This document shows, piece by piece, positions 36,731 through 48,370 of a stretch of DNA of 64,000 nt (its first letter is position 1; every line of letters starts with the position of its first letter). A program made the translations under genes and the position numbers. The notes beneath the pieces were generated by a model, which saw nothing but the letters and a program-made list of their open reading frames with translations, did not search any database and was not told the DNA's origin. This stretch comes from Sipunculus nudus (taxonomy: Eukaryota > Annelida > Sipuncula > Golfingiida > Sipunculidae): positions 51,711,676 through 51,775,675 of the forward strand of contig CM049311.1 in the NCBI GenBank assembly GCA_026874595.1, in the 5' to 3' direction.

Positions 36731-39382
36731 GGTGGCACCACCTGGAGGTCAAAATCATTAAGCAGTCACATGATCAATATTCTTGTGTAATTTGAAACTG
36801 AAGGCTGCAGCAGTTCCTAAGATATTTGTTAACAGACAATACATCATGCATAGAAACACATCAACATCCGTAGATTTGCCATCTTGAAAATCACTTGACT
36901 GAATTTATACTCAAATTATTCCTCTTCCTCTTATTACTTTATGACTTATCTTGAAAAAGTGGAAAGTAACATTTTGTCCCACAGAAAGTAGGTCAACATA
37001 GCTGGCGCCACCTGGAGGTCAAAATCATCTGGCAGTCACATGATCAATATTCCTGTGAAATTTGAAACTGAAGGCTGCAGCAGTTCCTAAAATATTTGGT
37101 AACAGACAATACATCCTTTATGGAAACACACCAAGTTGCTAAATTTTGCAACCCACACAATTTGAAGTACTGTAGAGATGCCATCTTGAAAATGATTTGA
37201 CTGAATTTACACACAAATTATTCCCCTTCCTCTTAGGAACTTCTGACTATGATATGAAGGCCAAATTATTAATATTTTGTGACTTATCTTGAAAGAAGTG
37301 GAAAAGATTATTTCTTCCCGCAGAAAGTAGGTCAACACAGGTGGCACCACCTGGAGGTCAAAATCATTTAGCAGTCACATGATCAATATTCCTGTGAAAT
37401 TTGAAACTGAAGGCTGCAACAGTTCCTAAGATATTTGGTAACAGACAATACATCATGTATAGAAACACATCAAGCTGTCATATTTTGCGATCAACAGAAT
37501 CTGAAGTTACGTAGAGACACCATCTTGAAAATGACTTGACTGAATTTATACTCAAATTATTCCCCTTCCTCTAAGGAACTGCTGGCTATGACATGAATGC
37601 CAAAATATCAATCCTTTGTGACTTATCTTGAAAGAAGTGGAAAAGACCATTTTTTCCCGCTGAAAGTAGGTCAACACAGGTGGCGCCACCTGGAGGTCAA
37701 AATCATTTAGCAGTCACATGATTAATATTCCTGTGAAATTTGAAACTGAAGGCTGCAGCAGTTCCTAAGATATTTGGTAACAGACAATACATCCTGTATG
37801 GAAACACATCAAGTTGCTAAATTTTGCAACCCACACAATTTGAAGTTCTGTAGAGATGCCATCTTGAAAATGATTTGACTGAATTAACACACAAATTATT
37901 CCCCTTCCTCTTAGGAACTGCTGACTATGATATGAAGGCCAAATTATTAATATTTTGTGACTTATCTTGAAAGAAGAGGAAAAGATCATTTCTTCCCGCA
38001 GAAAGTAGGTCAACACAGGTGGCGCCACCTGGAGGTCAAAATCATTTAGCAGTCACATGATCAATATTCCTGTGAAATTTGAAACTGAAGGCTGCAGCAG
38101 TTCCTAAGATATTTGGTAACAGACAATACATTATGTATAGAAACACATCAAGCTGTCATACTTTGCGATCAACAGAATCTGAAGTTACGTAGAGACGCCA
38201 TCTTGAAAATGACTTGACTGAATTTATACTCAAATTATTCCCCTTCCTCTAAGGAACTGTTGGCTATGATATGAAGGCCAAAATATCAATACTTTGTGAC
38301 TTATCTTGGAAGAAGTGGAAAAGACCATTTTTTCCCGCAGAAAGTAGGTCAACACAGGTGGCGCCACCTGGAGGTCAAAATCATTTAGCAGTCACATGAT
38401 TAATATTCCTGTGAAATTTGAAACTGAAGGCTGCAGCAGTTCCCATGATATTTGGTAACAGACAATACATCATGTTTACATAAAAACACATTAAGCTGTC
38501 ATATTTTACGATCGACAGAATTTGAAGTTCCGTAGAGACGCCATCTTGAATATGACTTAACTGAATTTATACTCAAATTATTCCCCTTCCTCTAAGGAAC
38601 TGTTGAAGGCCAAAATATTAATATTTTGTGACTTATCTTGAAAGAAGTGGAAAAGATCATTTCTTCCCGCAGAAAGTAGGTCAACACAGGTGGCGCCACC
38701 TAGAGGTCAAAATCATTTAGCAGTCACATGATCAATATTCCTGTGAAATTTGAAACTGAAGGCTGCAGCAGTTCCTAAGATATTTGGTAACAGACAATAC
38801 ATCATGTATAGAAACACATCAAGCTGTCATACTTTGCGATCAACAGAATCTTAAGTTACGTGGAGACGCCATCTTGAAAATGACTTGACTGAATTTATAC
38901 TCAAATTATTCCCCTTCCTCTAAGGAACTGTTGGCTATGATATGAAGGCCAAAATATCAATACTTTGTGACTTATCTTGGAAGAAGTGGAAAAGACCATT
39001 TTTCCCCGCAGAAAGTAGGTCAACACAGGTGGCGCCACCTGGAGGTCAAAATCATTTAGCAGTCACATGATTAATATTCCTGTGAAATTTGAAACTGAAG
39101 GCTGCAGCAGTTCCTAAGATATTTGGTAACAGACAATACATCATGTATACATAGAAACACATCAAGCTGTCACATTTTACGATCGACAGAATTTGAAGTT
39201 CCGTAGAGAAGCCATCTTGAATATGACTTGACTGAATTTATACTCAAATTATTCCCCTTCCTCTAAGGAACTGTTGACTATGATATGAAAGCCAAAATAT
39301 TAATACTTTATGACTTATCTTGAAAGAAGTTGAAAAGACCATTTAATCCCGCAGAAAGTAGGTCAACATAGGTGGCGCCACC
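36731..39382 (+). repeat. Tandem array of about 340-bp units with dimeric order
   Basis: Units start at the GGTGGCGCCACC block at 36731, 37011, 37340, 37679, 38018, 38357, 38689 and 39028, with the last block at 39371. Spacings are 280, 329, 339, 339, 339, 332, 339 and 343 bp. By internal text the units from 37011 onward fall into types A, B, A, B, C, B, C: A has GCAACCCACACAATTTGAAG, B has GCGATCAACAGAATCT, C has CGATCGACAGAATTTGAAG. So the array grew by copying two-unit blocks of about 670-680 bp. Confidence 0.9.
37016..39045 (-). promoter_or_regulatory. Six CTCF-like motifs in the array
   Basis: On the reverse strand, units 37011, 37679, 38018, 38357, 38689 and 39028 read CCTCCAGGTGGCG (CCTCTAGGTGGCG in 38689). 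This matches 12 of 13 positions of CCASYAGRKGGCR. All have the same orientation. Units 36731 and 37340 carry GGTGGCACC instead and lose the core. Occupancy is inferred, not shown. Confidence 0.45.
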
Positions 39383-39549
39383 AAAAGCTTATTTTTGCAT
39401 GTCCATCCCATGATTAGTAATTCTGCAAAGTTTTATGAAGATAGCTGATGTGGCTGTTGAGATATTTGGTAACAGACGGTGGACGGTGGACAGTGGACAG
39501 TGGATGGCGGACGCTGCGCCATGGCATAAGTTCACAGAGTGAACTAAAA

Positions 39550-39816
39550 AATGAAGTACACAGTTCACACACAGACATAACGCATGTTTAAGGGTGTAGA
39601 AGATTAAGTTGGGGGGGAGGGGGGGGGGGGGGGTGAGCTTTACCAATAAGGATAAATTATTGACCAATGTGAAATATTTAAAAACAAGTGAGTCCAGTAG
39701 AGGTTCCACATATTTTAAAGAAAAAATGAAAAGTTTATGACTTCTGATGTTTATGATAGTTTCAATGTTAGCATAGTCGACTAAAGATGTCACAGTTGTT
39801 GTAACCACTCTATCAT
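39550..39816. other. Unique spacer with interrupted poly-G
   Basis: A G-rich tract at 39611-39633 with one A. No gene is seen. Confidence 0.5.
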
Positions 39817-41564
39817 TGTATCCGCCAAAACGAAGTTTTGCGGATACTATGTTTTTGACCGGGTTCCGCCGCCGCCGCCGCGTTCGTTTCCGGAGAACTC
39901 CTCTGAGACTACTGGACAGATTTTTCCGAAACTTACACAAATTATCGGGTCACATGTGAACTGGTGCCTAACCAAGTGACCTTGACCTCTGACCTTTCGT
40001 CTCTGCCCAGCGTCCGTTTGTGCGTCTGTTTCCACACATAAACCCATATATCTAGGGAACCGTTTGACCGATCCGGAAAAAAAATTTACACAAATGTAGC
40101 CCTGGGAAAGCTTTATAACATACACAACAAAAGGTGGCGCCACCTGCAACCATGTTTGCACAGTGTCCATCTGTTCATCTGCCTGGGGTTAAAATCACTC
40201 ATATCTCTGCAGTGATTTGACTAATTCACCTAAAATTCGGCATGCATATACATCCTAGATAGCTTTCTCGATTTTGTGACAGGTGGCGCCACCTACATTC
40301 ACGTTAACGCTCCACACATAATCCCACATATCTCGGGAACCGTTTGACCGATCCGGAAAAAATTTTTACACAAATGTAGCCCTGGGATAGCTTTATAACA
40401 TACACAACAAAAGGTGGCGCCACCTGCAACCATGTTTGCACAGTGTCCATCTGTTCATCTGCCTGGGGTTAAAATCACTCATATCTCTGCAGTGGTTTGA
40501 CTAATTCACCTAAAATTCGGCATGCATATACATCCTAGATAGCTTTCTCGATTTTGTGACATGTGGCGCCACCTACATTCACGTTAACGCTCCACACATA
40601 ATCCCATATATCTCGGGAACCGTTTGACCGATCCGGAAAAATTTTTTACACAAATGTAGCCCTGGGATAGCTTTATTACATACACAACAAAAGGTGGCGC
40701 GACCTGCAACCATGTTTGCACAGTGTCCATTTGTTCATCTGCCTGGGGTTAAAATCACTCATATCTCTGCAGTGGTTTGACTAATTCACCTAAAAATCAG
40801 CATGCATATACATCCTAGATAGTTTTCTTGATTTAATGACAGGTGGCGCCACCTACATTCACGTTAACACTCCACACATAAATCCATATATCTCAGGAAC
40901 GGTTTGACCGATCCGGAAAATTTTTTTACACAAATGTAGCCCTGGGATAGCTTTATAACATACACAACAAAAGGTGGCGCCACCTGCAACCATGTTTGCA
41001 CAGTGTCCATTTGTTAATCTGCCTGGGGTTAAAATCACTCATATCTCTGCAGTGGTTTGACTAATTCACCTAAAATTCGGCATGTGTATACATCCTAGAT
41101 AGCTTTCTTGATTTTATGACAGGTGGCGCCACCTACATTCACGTTTATGCTGCAGACATCCAAGCTCATATCTCGGGAACCGTTTGACCGATCCGGAAAA
41201 AAATTTTACACAAATGTAGCCCTGGGATAGCTTTATTACATACACAACAAAAGGTGGCGCCACCTGCAGCCATTTTTGCACAGCGTCCATCTGTTTGTCT
41301 GCTGTGGGATAAAATCACTCATATCTCTGCAGTGGTTTGACTTTTCCACATGAAATTTTGCATGTGTATATATCTTGGATAGTTTCTCATTCAAATAACA
41401 GGTTGCGCCACCTACAAACATGTTTATGTGGCAGAGATCCATTCTAATATTTAACACATGTAACTCTATATCCCCTTGCCACTCAATCAATGCCTCACTT
41501 CACCCGTCCTTCTCTGATTTTGGCGGATACACGTAGTCGCTTGTCGACTACCTGTATTCTAGTT
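39817..41564 (-). mobile_element. Complete family B Helitron-like element, reversed
   Basis: Read on the reverse strand it starts CTAGAATACAGGTAGTCG with hairpin GTAGTCG ACAAG CGACTAC and the subterminal word GTATCCGCCAAAA. It ends with hairpin GTATCCGCAAAAC ttc GTTTTGGCGGATAC followed by AA. TTTTGGCGGATAC is the exact 13-bp inverse of the 5' word. The flanks are A on the 5' side and T on the 3' side with no duplication. It has no open frame with domains. Other copies lie at 31938, 48371 and 60297. Confidence 0.75.
40131..41410 (-). repeat. Five tandem 280-bp units with paired GGTGGCGCCACC
   Basis: The block AAGGTGGCGCCACCTGCAAC recurs at 40131, 40411, 40691, 40971 and 41251, each exactly 280 bp apart. 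Each full unit has a second palindrome 150 bp later (40282, 40562, 40842, 41122). Two of the nine are mutated (40562 and 40692). The constant period implies recent amplification. Confidence 0.93.
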
Positions 41565-42090
41565 TTAATATGTTCTTTATCAGAAACATATAGCATGTAA
41601 AGAACAGGTAATTGCATATACCATCTAATTTTGAATGCCTCCTAGGATAGTGTTAAGCATTAGTATACAACAAGATCCAAGCAAACACCTGAAAAAAAGT
41701 AATGTATTTTTTTCTGTACATTTCAGCAATATCATACAACATAATTATGAATATTTATTTTTTTCTACATCAACAAATAAACCCTGTTATGAGCTGGAAT
41801 AATATTTTATTATTTGGGATTATGATTCATCCATAACATAAATAATCAAATGCTGTGACCTTATTTCTCACAGGCTAGATTTTTTATGCGATGTAATAAA
41901 AGAAAAAGCTTGAAGTGGTAAACAGGCAATAATGCATTTATACATATATATTTTTGTAGACTACCGGTAATGTAAGCATGTATGAATGTTTCCATGTCAA
42001 ACTGTATGTACTGAGTCAAATAACTGATTGTTTGTCATCATAGTGGTCAACAAAAATGATTCTTTTTTACATAAAACCTAAAAGACAATG
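41565..42090. other. Probable 3' untranslated sequence of the minus-strand gene
   Basis: AT-rich unique sequence following the stop codon at 42091-42093 on the minus strand. AATAAA candidates on that strand occur near 41805 and 41755. Confidence 0.35.
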
Positions 42091-42230
42091 CTATTCAAGA
42101 AAGTCCACCACTTCTGCCAGCTCTCGTCTTCGAGCCTCTTTATGAGCCCAGCGTGCTTCTGCTAACTCTGGAGCCAGTTTCCATTTTTCATGAAATATTC
42201 TTTTCCCGCAGCTGGGGCATTTTTTACCAC
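42091..42230 (-). CDS. Terminal exon, C-terminal CPSC zinc-binding-like motif
   Basis: The reverse strand has a good acceptor (GCTTTATCATTTCAG) and then 45 residues to TAG: GKKCPSCGKRIFHEKWKL, APELAEARWAHKE, ARRRELAEVVDFLE. CPSCGKR is a CxxC knuckle, half of a zinc ribbon or RING-like site. It is followed by a strongly helical, charged, coiled-coil-like tail ending in an acidic residue. Codon use looks genuine and the stretch stands out from the AT-rich flanks. The exon needs one base from upstream, and exon 44703-44749 supplies a G, giving GGT. I do not recognise the family. The rest of the gene lies to the right, probably beyond the repeats. Confidence 0.62.
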
Positions 42231-44702
42231 CTGAAATGATAAAGCATGATACTTTCGAGTGGTATTCACCATTATTTATGATTGACATTATTCACATCAT
42301 GTAACATAATTAATCATAATGAACACCAATGTCTTAGGAAGGAAAAGAAAAGCATGTCCTCGCAGCTGAAATCAATAAAACAATCCGTCTGCTCAGCATC
42401 CATTCCCTCTGTATTCACAACCTTATCACGATTTACAGCCATGTGTTATATATCACACTGTGGACAAGGTCTTCAATCCATTTAAAATATGAGACTGGCA
42501 TTGGAGAAAAAACATCCACTGAACATATAATTTTATCATTTTTTTAATTTGCTACTCACTATTCTAAACATAATAAACATAATAAAATACACTGAATGGA
42601 GCATCATGCCTTCACTGAGATGCTTTTAATAATGCTCATCAAACCACAATGAATCTAAATTTTGAAATAATGGTGCACAGGACACATAAAACTCTGATAA
42701 AATCCAATACAGGGGACCTGTCAAATTGACTGCAGTCCCACAGTGTTGTTAAAAAGTGTTTTTCAATTATATTCACGAGGTTAGACATAAAATTCACTCC
42801 TGAAATTTATGATGGTTGGGTTAAAATCACAAATGAGATAAGCCAACTACTCAGAAAGAGCCCTGCTCTCAGGACAGTCCCATCTCTGTTTAATGAATAC
42901 CTTGGCCCCAGGCATTACATCTCAGCCCTCTGACCAAACACCTCAATCAGTTTCAAAGACAAATATTCCACATCCTTCCAACAATTAAACAATTCATCTC
43001 ATTAGCTTAAGGGGAAAATAAGACAAATTAAAAATTTTAGTGATGACAATATTATTGCAGCATATATATATAAGGTGTTGCTGACACCTGGTGAGCAGAT
43101 TCTTCACTACTGCAGATTTGACTTGCTGATTTGGTATTCTACAGAGTTTTTAGCAGTTATTTTGGCACTGTGCATTAAGTTGTGATGTATGAACTCCCAG
43201 CTTAAAAACCACATAGCATGTGCCTGCCTAGGTCTGTCAGTTAATGATGATTGTACTATTTAAACTAGAGATCAGGCTGAGACCACATGTACACTGTCCA
43301 CATTCTGGATCACAAGACCTGGAATATTATTAAGCTCCAGATCAAATGATGAAAAGAGGAGCATTAGCAAGGAAAATCTTGTGACCTCTGACCTCATCAA
43401 AAATGCATGGATTTTGCTGGAAATCTAACTTAGGTGAAATATTATACTGATTAATATTTTTCTGTTCAATCAAAATCCAGCATATTCCTGGTTAGTTATC
43501 ACAGTGACAATAAACATTAAAGGACAAACAGAAGGACAGACTGTGGGTATACCAAAATTTGTTGAGTCATAGACAAACGTATAATAAAATGTGTCATGTT
43601 CCACCAGCTTGATGTTTGCATCACAAGTCAGCTCTGCCTGCTAAGGCAAAGACAACCAAACCGGGTGTCACTGCTACACATTCAGACCATTAGCAAATAA
43701 TCACTTAAGTTTTTCCAAAATGCCAGTAAATACCAATTGCCCTATCTCACAGTGGTAAAGAACACTTTAAACAGAACACTTCATAGTGTTCCTAATAAAT
43801 CTAAAAAATTAAGGGATTGATCCTTGGGTATTACCCTAACCTTCCACAAAATCACATTAAAATCTATTCCTATTTTCGTGTTGCTAACAGGCAAAACAAC
43901 CAATCATCAAACCAACCGATCAAATCAGACAAAAGTATTAGTACTTCCTGGTTAAGATACATGTATAACAGCTGAAGAGAATTTCTATTAGGCCTTCAGG
44001 ATTTTAGGATATTTATACAATTATGGTATTTATACACCTGCTCTCATTGTTCTGATTACACCAGTTCTGGCACAAGGCCAATAATTGACCAATGAAAGTG
44101 GGTTTCACTTGTTTAAAATTTGGAGCTCAATGCACAATGTGATACCACTCTCCTTGGTCTAATTACAAGTCTTTGCTCTGTACAAACCCTGGTGGGGGAA
44201 CCAAGGAAATCTTGCTATAAAAGCTTTGGTTAAAACGAAGTAGATCTGAGATGACTGCAGTGTATAATCACTATGTGAGGACATGCAGCAGACCACAGGA
44301 GGATTCATTGGATTTTTTTTATCGAAAATGGACTTCTTATGGTAACTTATATTAATCTGATTCTGTCCATTAATGAAAGTTAAGAAATTTAGGATCCCGG
44401 GTGCATTTAAATGATGAAATCAGGAAGTAATGAAAAGGCCTGGGAAAGCAGGAAATTATTATTAAACTCTGCAGGATCCTGGAGAAATGGAGCATATCTT
44501 AACTGTTGAATATGCTACAGTCATAACAATCTACGCAGGAACATTCTATATAATTATACCTGTCTGAAAATGTTTGTAATGTATTTTCTAGAACATTTCA
44601 ATAACTGTTTTTTAGACATTGCAATTGACACAACAGCTTTGCCTGCTTTTCAAATATCTTTAAAAAAATTTGACAAATGACAGATGACAATGGGGATTTT
44701 AC
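42231..44702 (-). other. Putative intron between the two minus-strand exons
   Basis: Unique AT-rich sequence without inserted mosaic elements, in contrast to both neighbours. No other exon could be supported inside. Confidence 0.35.
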
Positions 44703-44749
44703 CTCCCTGATAAGGGTAAACCTTAAAGGAACACATAATATCAAGTACA
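44703..44749 (-). CDS. Candidate small exon joining to 42091-42230
   Basis: Reverse strand: acceptor TTAACCTCCTCAG, donor GGGAG/GTAAAA. The 47 bases carry one base, fifteen codons (VLDIMCSFKVYPYQG) and one base. The last base G plus GT of the next exon makes glycine, giving VYPYQGGGKKCPSCGKR across the junction. The frame fit and the second cysteine-containing segment support the link, but the exon is short and could be accidental. Confidence 0.35.
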
Positions 44750-44991
44750 CTGAGGAGGTTAACTTTGGATATCTACCCAAGAACCATTAACTCCGGAGAG
44801 CATTGTCGAGGTGGGGTGTGAATAAGTTAGGTGATGTCCAGGTCCCACCTGGTGTAGACTTGGGTTTGCTCATTTTTCTTCAAATTATTAATAAATTACT
44901 GAAATGTTATATAATTTTTTAGTGAAAGTTTAGACAAAATGTAAATGAAAATTCATGACTTTTTCTTGACTTTTTTTTTTTAAATTGAAAA
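44750..44991. other. Unique sequence, nothing recognised
   Basis: AT-rich, ending in a T tract and AAAA just before the next element. Confidence 0.4.
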
Positions 44992-47105
44992 CAAGGCCTA
45001 CAGGCCTAGTGCGAACCTGTGCATTGGGAAATACACCAGGTATTATGCTTCAATGTTGGACCATTACTTCTCATGTATATGAACAATGCAAGTACTAAAC
45101 CTTTTGAATAAGAAACAATTACACAAACATCACTGCTGAAACTCTGGCATGGGTGCACACAACACAAAAATGGTTGTAGCTGGCACCACCAGTCTTGTAT
45201 ACAACAAAGCTATCAGAGATATATACATATGCCCAATTTCAGACTGATATATCAAACCCCTCTTGAGAAATAAGCAGGGACACACACTGTGTAATAAATA
45301 TTGTAGGTGGCACCACCAGTCTTGTATACAACAAAGCTATTCGATATGTATAAATATGCCCAATTTCAGGCTGAATTATCAAATTCCTCTGTAGAAATAA
45401 GCAGGCACATACACTGTGCTAATGTTATTGTAGGTGGCGACATCTGTCTTGTGAACAAGAAAGCCATCAAAGACACATAGACAGGTCAAAATATCAGGTC
45501 AATACATCAAACTTACCTTGAGTTTGATGCATGCGGCTGACCACGCTTAAGTGAGAAAGGCAGTTGCCCCGAGTGAACGGTGACAAATTGCTGGCTCAGG
45601 CTACTGCACTGAGTGAACTCATGACTTGCACCTGGCTAGACTGAGTGAACTTTTGACCTGTACCTGGCTGCACTGAGTGAACTCTTGACCTGTTGCATAA
45701 TCTGACACAGTTGGCAGTCTGCCAAAGCTATAAATAGATCCAGACTGAACTTTGGTGCCAAATCTGATGCAGTTGGCAGTCTGCCAAGGCTAAAAATAGA
45801 ATGCAACTACTGCATTGAGTGAACTCCTGACCTATCCCTGGCTGCATTGAGTGAACTCTTGACCTGTTGCCTAATCTGATACAGTTGGCAGTCTGCCAAA
45901 GCTATAAATAGGTCCAGACTGACCTTTGGCCTGTTGCCAAATCTGAAATAGTAGCCACACCATTGCATAAGCTCACAGATTGACTCAACTTGCAGCCCTA
46001 AGGGGCATGACACACATTAGGTGATCACATGATACTCATGAGGTGATCACATGCTACCTAAGAGGTGACCACATGGTGCCCATGAGGTGTTCACATGTCA
46101 CCCATGAGATCACATGCCTTGTGCTTGGCTGCACTGATTTAACTCTTGACCTATATCTGGCTGCACTGAATGAACTCTTAATTTGTTGCCAAATCTGAAA
46201 CAGTTGGCAGTTTCTCAACCTATTTAAAGATACAGACACAATCTTGGCCTGTTGGTAAATCTGTTTACACATACTGAAAGACTTTGGCTAAAATGCTTTT
46301 TTTTCAAGCTGACATATTCATAAACTTTTATCAAAATATCTAGAATAATAAAAGATGCAGTCCTTTCATTGTTAAATGTCAAATAATTCTGCCAAAAACC
46401 ATTCAAGTAAACTTGAACAAAGGCCATCTAAGGATAATTTTGTGCAAAGGTACAGAAGTTATAATTGAAATTGAAACAATAATCTTGTAGAAGAACACTT
46501 TTGCAGTCCTCAGTTTGAAATAGACATACTAATGGCCATAAGACCAACTTAAGCTTTTCACAACTCAACCAAAAATAAAAAAACACAATCTTTTCTGATA
46601 TGATTGATAGAGCCATGTCCTAGGATAATTCTTTTGAAAAAATGAATAATTCAACTTGACAGTTTCATCATAAACATTTTAAGCTGAAGGAGGCTAAAAT
46701 TTTGAGGTTTTTGCCCATAAAAAAACAGGTCAATGTAGGTGGCACAACGAAATCTGCAACTTCAAATATGAGTCTGTACTATGTCAGTATGCTTACTTGA
46801 CAAAATGACTAAATTCAAATTCATGTAACTCAACTAAAATTCATCAAATGCAAACCATTTGAACAAACTTGAGAGGGCTTGCCTCTGGGATCATTTCTGT
46901 AAACTATTGAACAATTTGGCTGGACCTTTTTCAAGAAGAAGACTAAATTTTAAAGGTTTTTCAGCTTTTTCCCTTTAAAATCTAAGTAAATGCAGATAGC
47001 AAAAAAATATGCTGAATCCCACAGTGATGACCAATGACCCACGTACAAAAAAAGGTCAATGCAGTAGGCGCCACCAACACCTGAATTTCATATATGACTC
47101 ACTAG
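44992..47105 (+). mobile_element. Family A1 element, 3' truncated
   Basis: It starts CAAGGCCTACAGGCCT after AAAA. It carries the same order of segments as 13104-15924: the GCTGGCACCACC segments, the GAGTGAACTC repeats at 45600-46150, and GATCACATG repeats at 46021-46110. It stops at about 47105 (ATATGACTCACT) where unique sequence begins, without the 3' hairpin. No coding frame is present. Confidence 0.65.
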
Positions 47106-47597
47106 CTGATAAACCCAGTATACCGGGCTTATTACCGGGGTTGGGGAGATATATTAACTGAGATGTGGAATGCTGGCTCATTTTTCATTCTAAAAGTTAA
47201 CGAAAATATAGGTTTTCAGTGGGAAACTGTCTCGATAAGATATCTAAAATTAATTTTACATTTATTTTGTTGTGCTGTGCTCTTGGTAAAAAATTCAAAC
47301 CCTGGTATGTTTACCTTGAAGACCTAGTCAGTGATGATGTTTACATTGCAAAACGGAATGATTGTGACGGGGGGGGGGGGGGGGGGGCATTTCGGTTTTC
47401 GATGATATTTGACTGGATTCTGTCGTTGGACGTAAAAATTACTGTTCCTGTAGAAAGAAACAGAAATATGCATACATTGTAAGTAGCAGAAGCGGACCCA
47501 ACTGGACTCCATGCATGCAGAGGATCCGTTTCCCATTTTCAGCCACCGCAACCTTTTAGTTCATCGTATCAGACACATTTTGAGGCCTTAAACCCCG
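47106..47597. other. Unique sequence with poly-G
   Basis: G19 at 47369-47387. Open frames here arise from the homopolymer and have no domain. Confidence 0.45.
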
Positions 47598-47689
47598 CAG
47601 GGGCGTAGCCAGGATTGAGGGAGGGGAGGGAGCCATCATCAGTGGCGGATCAAGAAATTTGAAAACGGGGGGGGGGGGGGGGGGGGCAC

Positions 47690-48189
47690 TTATATGCATG
47701 TATATTGGTAATATGAAAACAGTTATATATACAAGTATATAAATATATATATATGTATATTATTATTATTATTATTTTTACTATACTTTATACATTTAAG
47801 TATATGAAAATATTTTTATTTGAAATTATGAACCATAGTATAATTAAGGCTAGTTATGGGTACATGGGGAAGGTATGGGAGGGGGTTCCCCCTCACATAT
47901 TTGGAATTTTTTAATATACAATGTAAAGAGGACATTTTGAGGCAATTTTCACCAAAAAAAAATAAAATTTCCTGTTCCTGAAAAACTGTTCCCTTATGCC
48001 TTTGCATTATGTAGTCAAACTGTAGAGAGGATCAATATGTAATATTTATATTTCTTCAACATTAGGATATAAAATTTCAATTGTTTTCAAACGCGTCAAT
48101 GGCGCAAAAGCGCAATCATGTTTTTAACTATTAAAATATTATCTTTTAAATGTTAAATCTTATTAATTATAAGAAATTTTAAAAATCAA
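47690..48189. other. AT-rich sequence inside the MITE ends
   Basis: A TA/ATT microsatellite at 47738-47776. No gene is seen. Confidence 0.5.
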
Positions 48190-48370
48190 CAAGTGACCCA
48201 TGGGTCATGACGCTCAGCTGACTTGGAAGAGATTCGCAAAAGGAAATTTTATCATCAGAATGGTAGTATATACCCATTCAACTGAAGCATCAAACAGATT
48301 AACCAACAGGCCCAGATTTAGTCTGTATTTATATATCTCAAAAATAGAGAAAAAATGTGTAAACTTTTAA

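Larger units (their letters stand above)
36002..39549 (+). mobile_element. Complete Helitron-like element, family A3
   Basis: The 5' end is CAAGAGACCCAGGGGTCT (hairpin) followed by GTTCACTCTGTGAA at 36023-36036. The 3' end has TTCACAGAGTGAAC at 39531-39544, the exact 14-bp inverse, which is also a hairpin, followed by TAAAAAA and T. The 5' flank ends in AAA. Between the ends lie two single-unit segments (36115-36510) with GGTGGCGCCACC at 36409, the eight-unit array at 36731-39382 and a GGACGGTGGACAGTGG stretch before the 3' end. There is no transposase or helicase frame. This is the best-preserved example of the shared architecture. Confidence 0.75.

Noticed and set aside
36731-41410. Regular repeats as a CRISPR array
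   Set aside because: Units are 280-340 bp and homologous throughout, with no short repeats alternating with unique spacers, and the genome is eukaryotic.
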